Of a stretch of 23,341 nt of DNA, positions 22,815-23,341 are shown piece by piece. Each line of letters begins with the position of its first letter. The first letter of the stretch is position 1. The stretch comes from JAZDKP01 sp043802925 (lineage in GTDB: Bacteria > Fibrobacterota > OXYB2-FULL-49-7 > JAEUSG01): the NCBI GenBank assembly GCA_043802925.1, contig JAZDKP010000022.1, positions 1-23,341 on the forward strand, written 5' to 3'. The notes under the pieces are model-generated. The model had not been told where the DNA came from and did no database searches. It saw nothing but the letters and a program-made list of their open reading frames with translations. The position numbers and the translations under genes are program-made.

Positions 22815-23341
22815 ATGGGGGGCATGAAGGGGCTTTTCACGGGCATTTCCTGCCTGCTTCTTGTTCTTTCCGCATCCGCCATCCGGACCGCGGACGTTCA
22901 TTTCACCGCCACGGCCGTCACCGTTGACGGCGTGCTGAACGAGGCCTCCTGGGCCACGGCGGATTCGCTCACCGCATACGCGGCCCCTTGGGGCGATTCC
23001 GTGCGCCTGCGCCCTTCATGCGTCAAACTGCTTTGGGACGCGGACAATTTCTACCTCGGCGCGCAAATATCCGACAGCAACATCGTCCAGACCGTTGACA
23101 GCGGCACGGTCATCGACGGCGACGATATGCTCGAGATACACATTGCTCCGGATGTGCATAATTCCCAGATCTTTGTCTTGTCGGCCGATTGGGACACCTC
23201 CAATGCCCAGTATTTTTTCATCCTCGAATTTAACCTGCACCCGATTTTCAGGTCCCATTTCCGCGAAGCGAAGCCGAACGGAAAAAATTTGTGGTTCGCA
23301 TCCTGGGATATCGCTTCTGTCCAGACCCGCGTGGTAAAACA
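22815..23341 (+). CDS. Secreted CBM9/DOMON-like carbohydrate-binding protein, 3' end outside window
   Basis: The reading frame is open to the window edge (175 codons seen). A signal peptide (start MGGMKGLFTG, cut after SASA) is followed by a family 9 carbohydrate-binding-like fold: VTVDGVLNEASWATADSL near 35-52, VKLLWDADNFYLGAQISD near 70-87 and IDGDDMLEIHIAP near 100-112, a pattern typical of this group. Such domains bind sugars, heme or other ligands, and occur in polysaccharide-degrading or surface proteins of FCB bacteria. ATG 22824 is an equally good start. The rest of the protein, which would settle the function, is missing. Confidence 0.8.
   Translation, partial: MGGMKGLFTGISCLLLVLSASAIRTADVHFTATAVTVDGVLNEASWATADSLTAYAAPWGDSVRLRPSCVKLLWDADNFYLGAQISDSNIVQTVDSGTVIDGDDMLEIHIAPDVHNSQIFVLSADWDTSNAQYFFILEFNLHPIFRSHFREAKPNGKNLWFASWDIASVQTRVVK

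Overview
The window reads as a chromosomal segment of a Gram-negative, diderm, rod-shaped and probably flagellated bacterium. The diderm and rod calls rest on a LolA-like lipoprotein chaperone, two PorV-type outer-membrane barrels and a complete mreBCD-PBP2-rodA set. The flagellar call rests on FlgM behind a near-perfect sigma-28 promoter. Proteins with FlgD/type-IX-like C-terminal domains, a MXAN_6640-type metallopeptidase, a non-catalytic-looking SUMF1 protein and a CBM9-like secreted protein fit the FCB side of the tree, with Fibrobacterota-like lineages as my best but unproven guess. Coding DNA is GC-rich and the few intergenic gaps are AT-rich. I saw no tRNA, rRNA, CRISPR array, transposase or phage gene.

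Layout. (1) Positions 1-938 (+): a nucleotidyltransferase-fold protein and an overlapping small basic protein, an accessory-looking pair. (2) Positions 935-12598 (-): one long co-directional run, in transcription order a small Sm-like protein, LolA, a large secreted propeller-like protein with a FlgD-like C-terminus, two PorV/PorQ-type barrels, an 87-base gap, then mreB, mreC, mreD, PBP2, rodA, lgt and comF. (3) Positions 12808-12996 (+): a 62-residue excisionase/MerR-type helix-turn-helix protein, divergent from run 2 across an AT-rich gap that holds a palindrome. (4) Positions 13011-17156 (-): a housekeeping run, in transcription order a small membrane protein, yicC, rpoZ, coaBC, a family-4 uracil-DNA glycosylase and an unrecognised 291-residue protein; gmk, often found between yicC and rpoZ, is absent here. 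(5) Positions 17438-21826 (+): a secreted metallopeptidase, a lipoprotein, a SUMF1-domain exported protein and a PHP phosphoesterase. (6) Positions 21823-22182 (-): flgM with its sigma-28 promoter. (7) Positions 22445-23341 (+): a coiled-coil protein and the start of a CBM9-like secreted protein cut by the window edge.

How it fits together: run 2 joins lipoprotein transport and outer-membrane export functions to the cell-elongation machinery (MreBCD scaffold, RodA glycosyltransferase, PBP2 transpeptidase) and to lipoprotein maturation (Lgt). The most striking detail is that PBP2 has Thr where the catalytic Ser of the SxxK motif is expected, while its partner RodA has Lys in place of Tyr in the conserved S-Y-G-G-S loop. 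The other leads are the nucleotidyltransferase/small-protein pair, the Sm-like protein heading the envelope run, and a terminator in the divergent gap near 17.2 kb that serves no visible gene.
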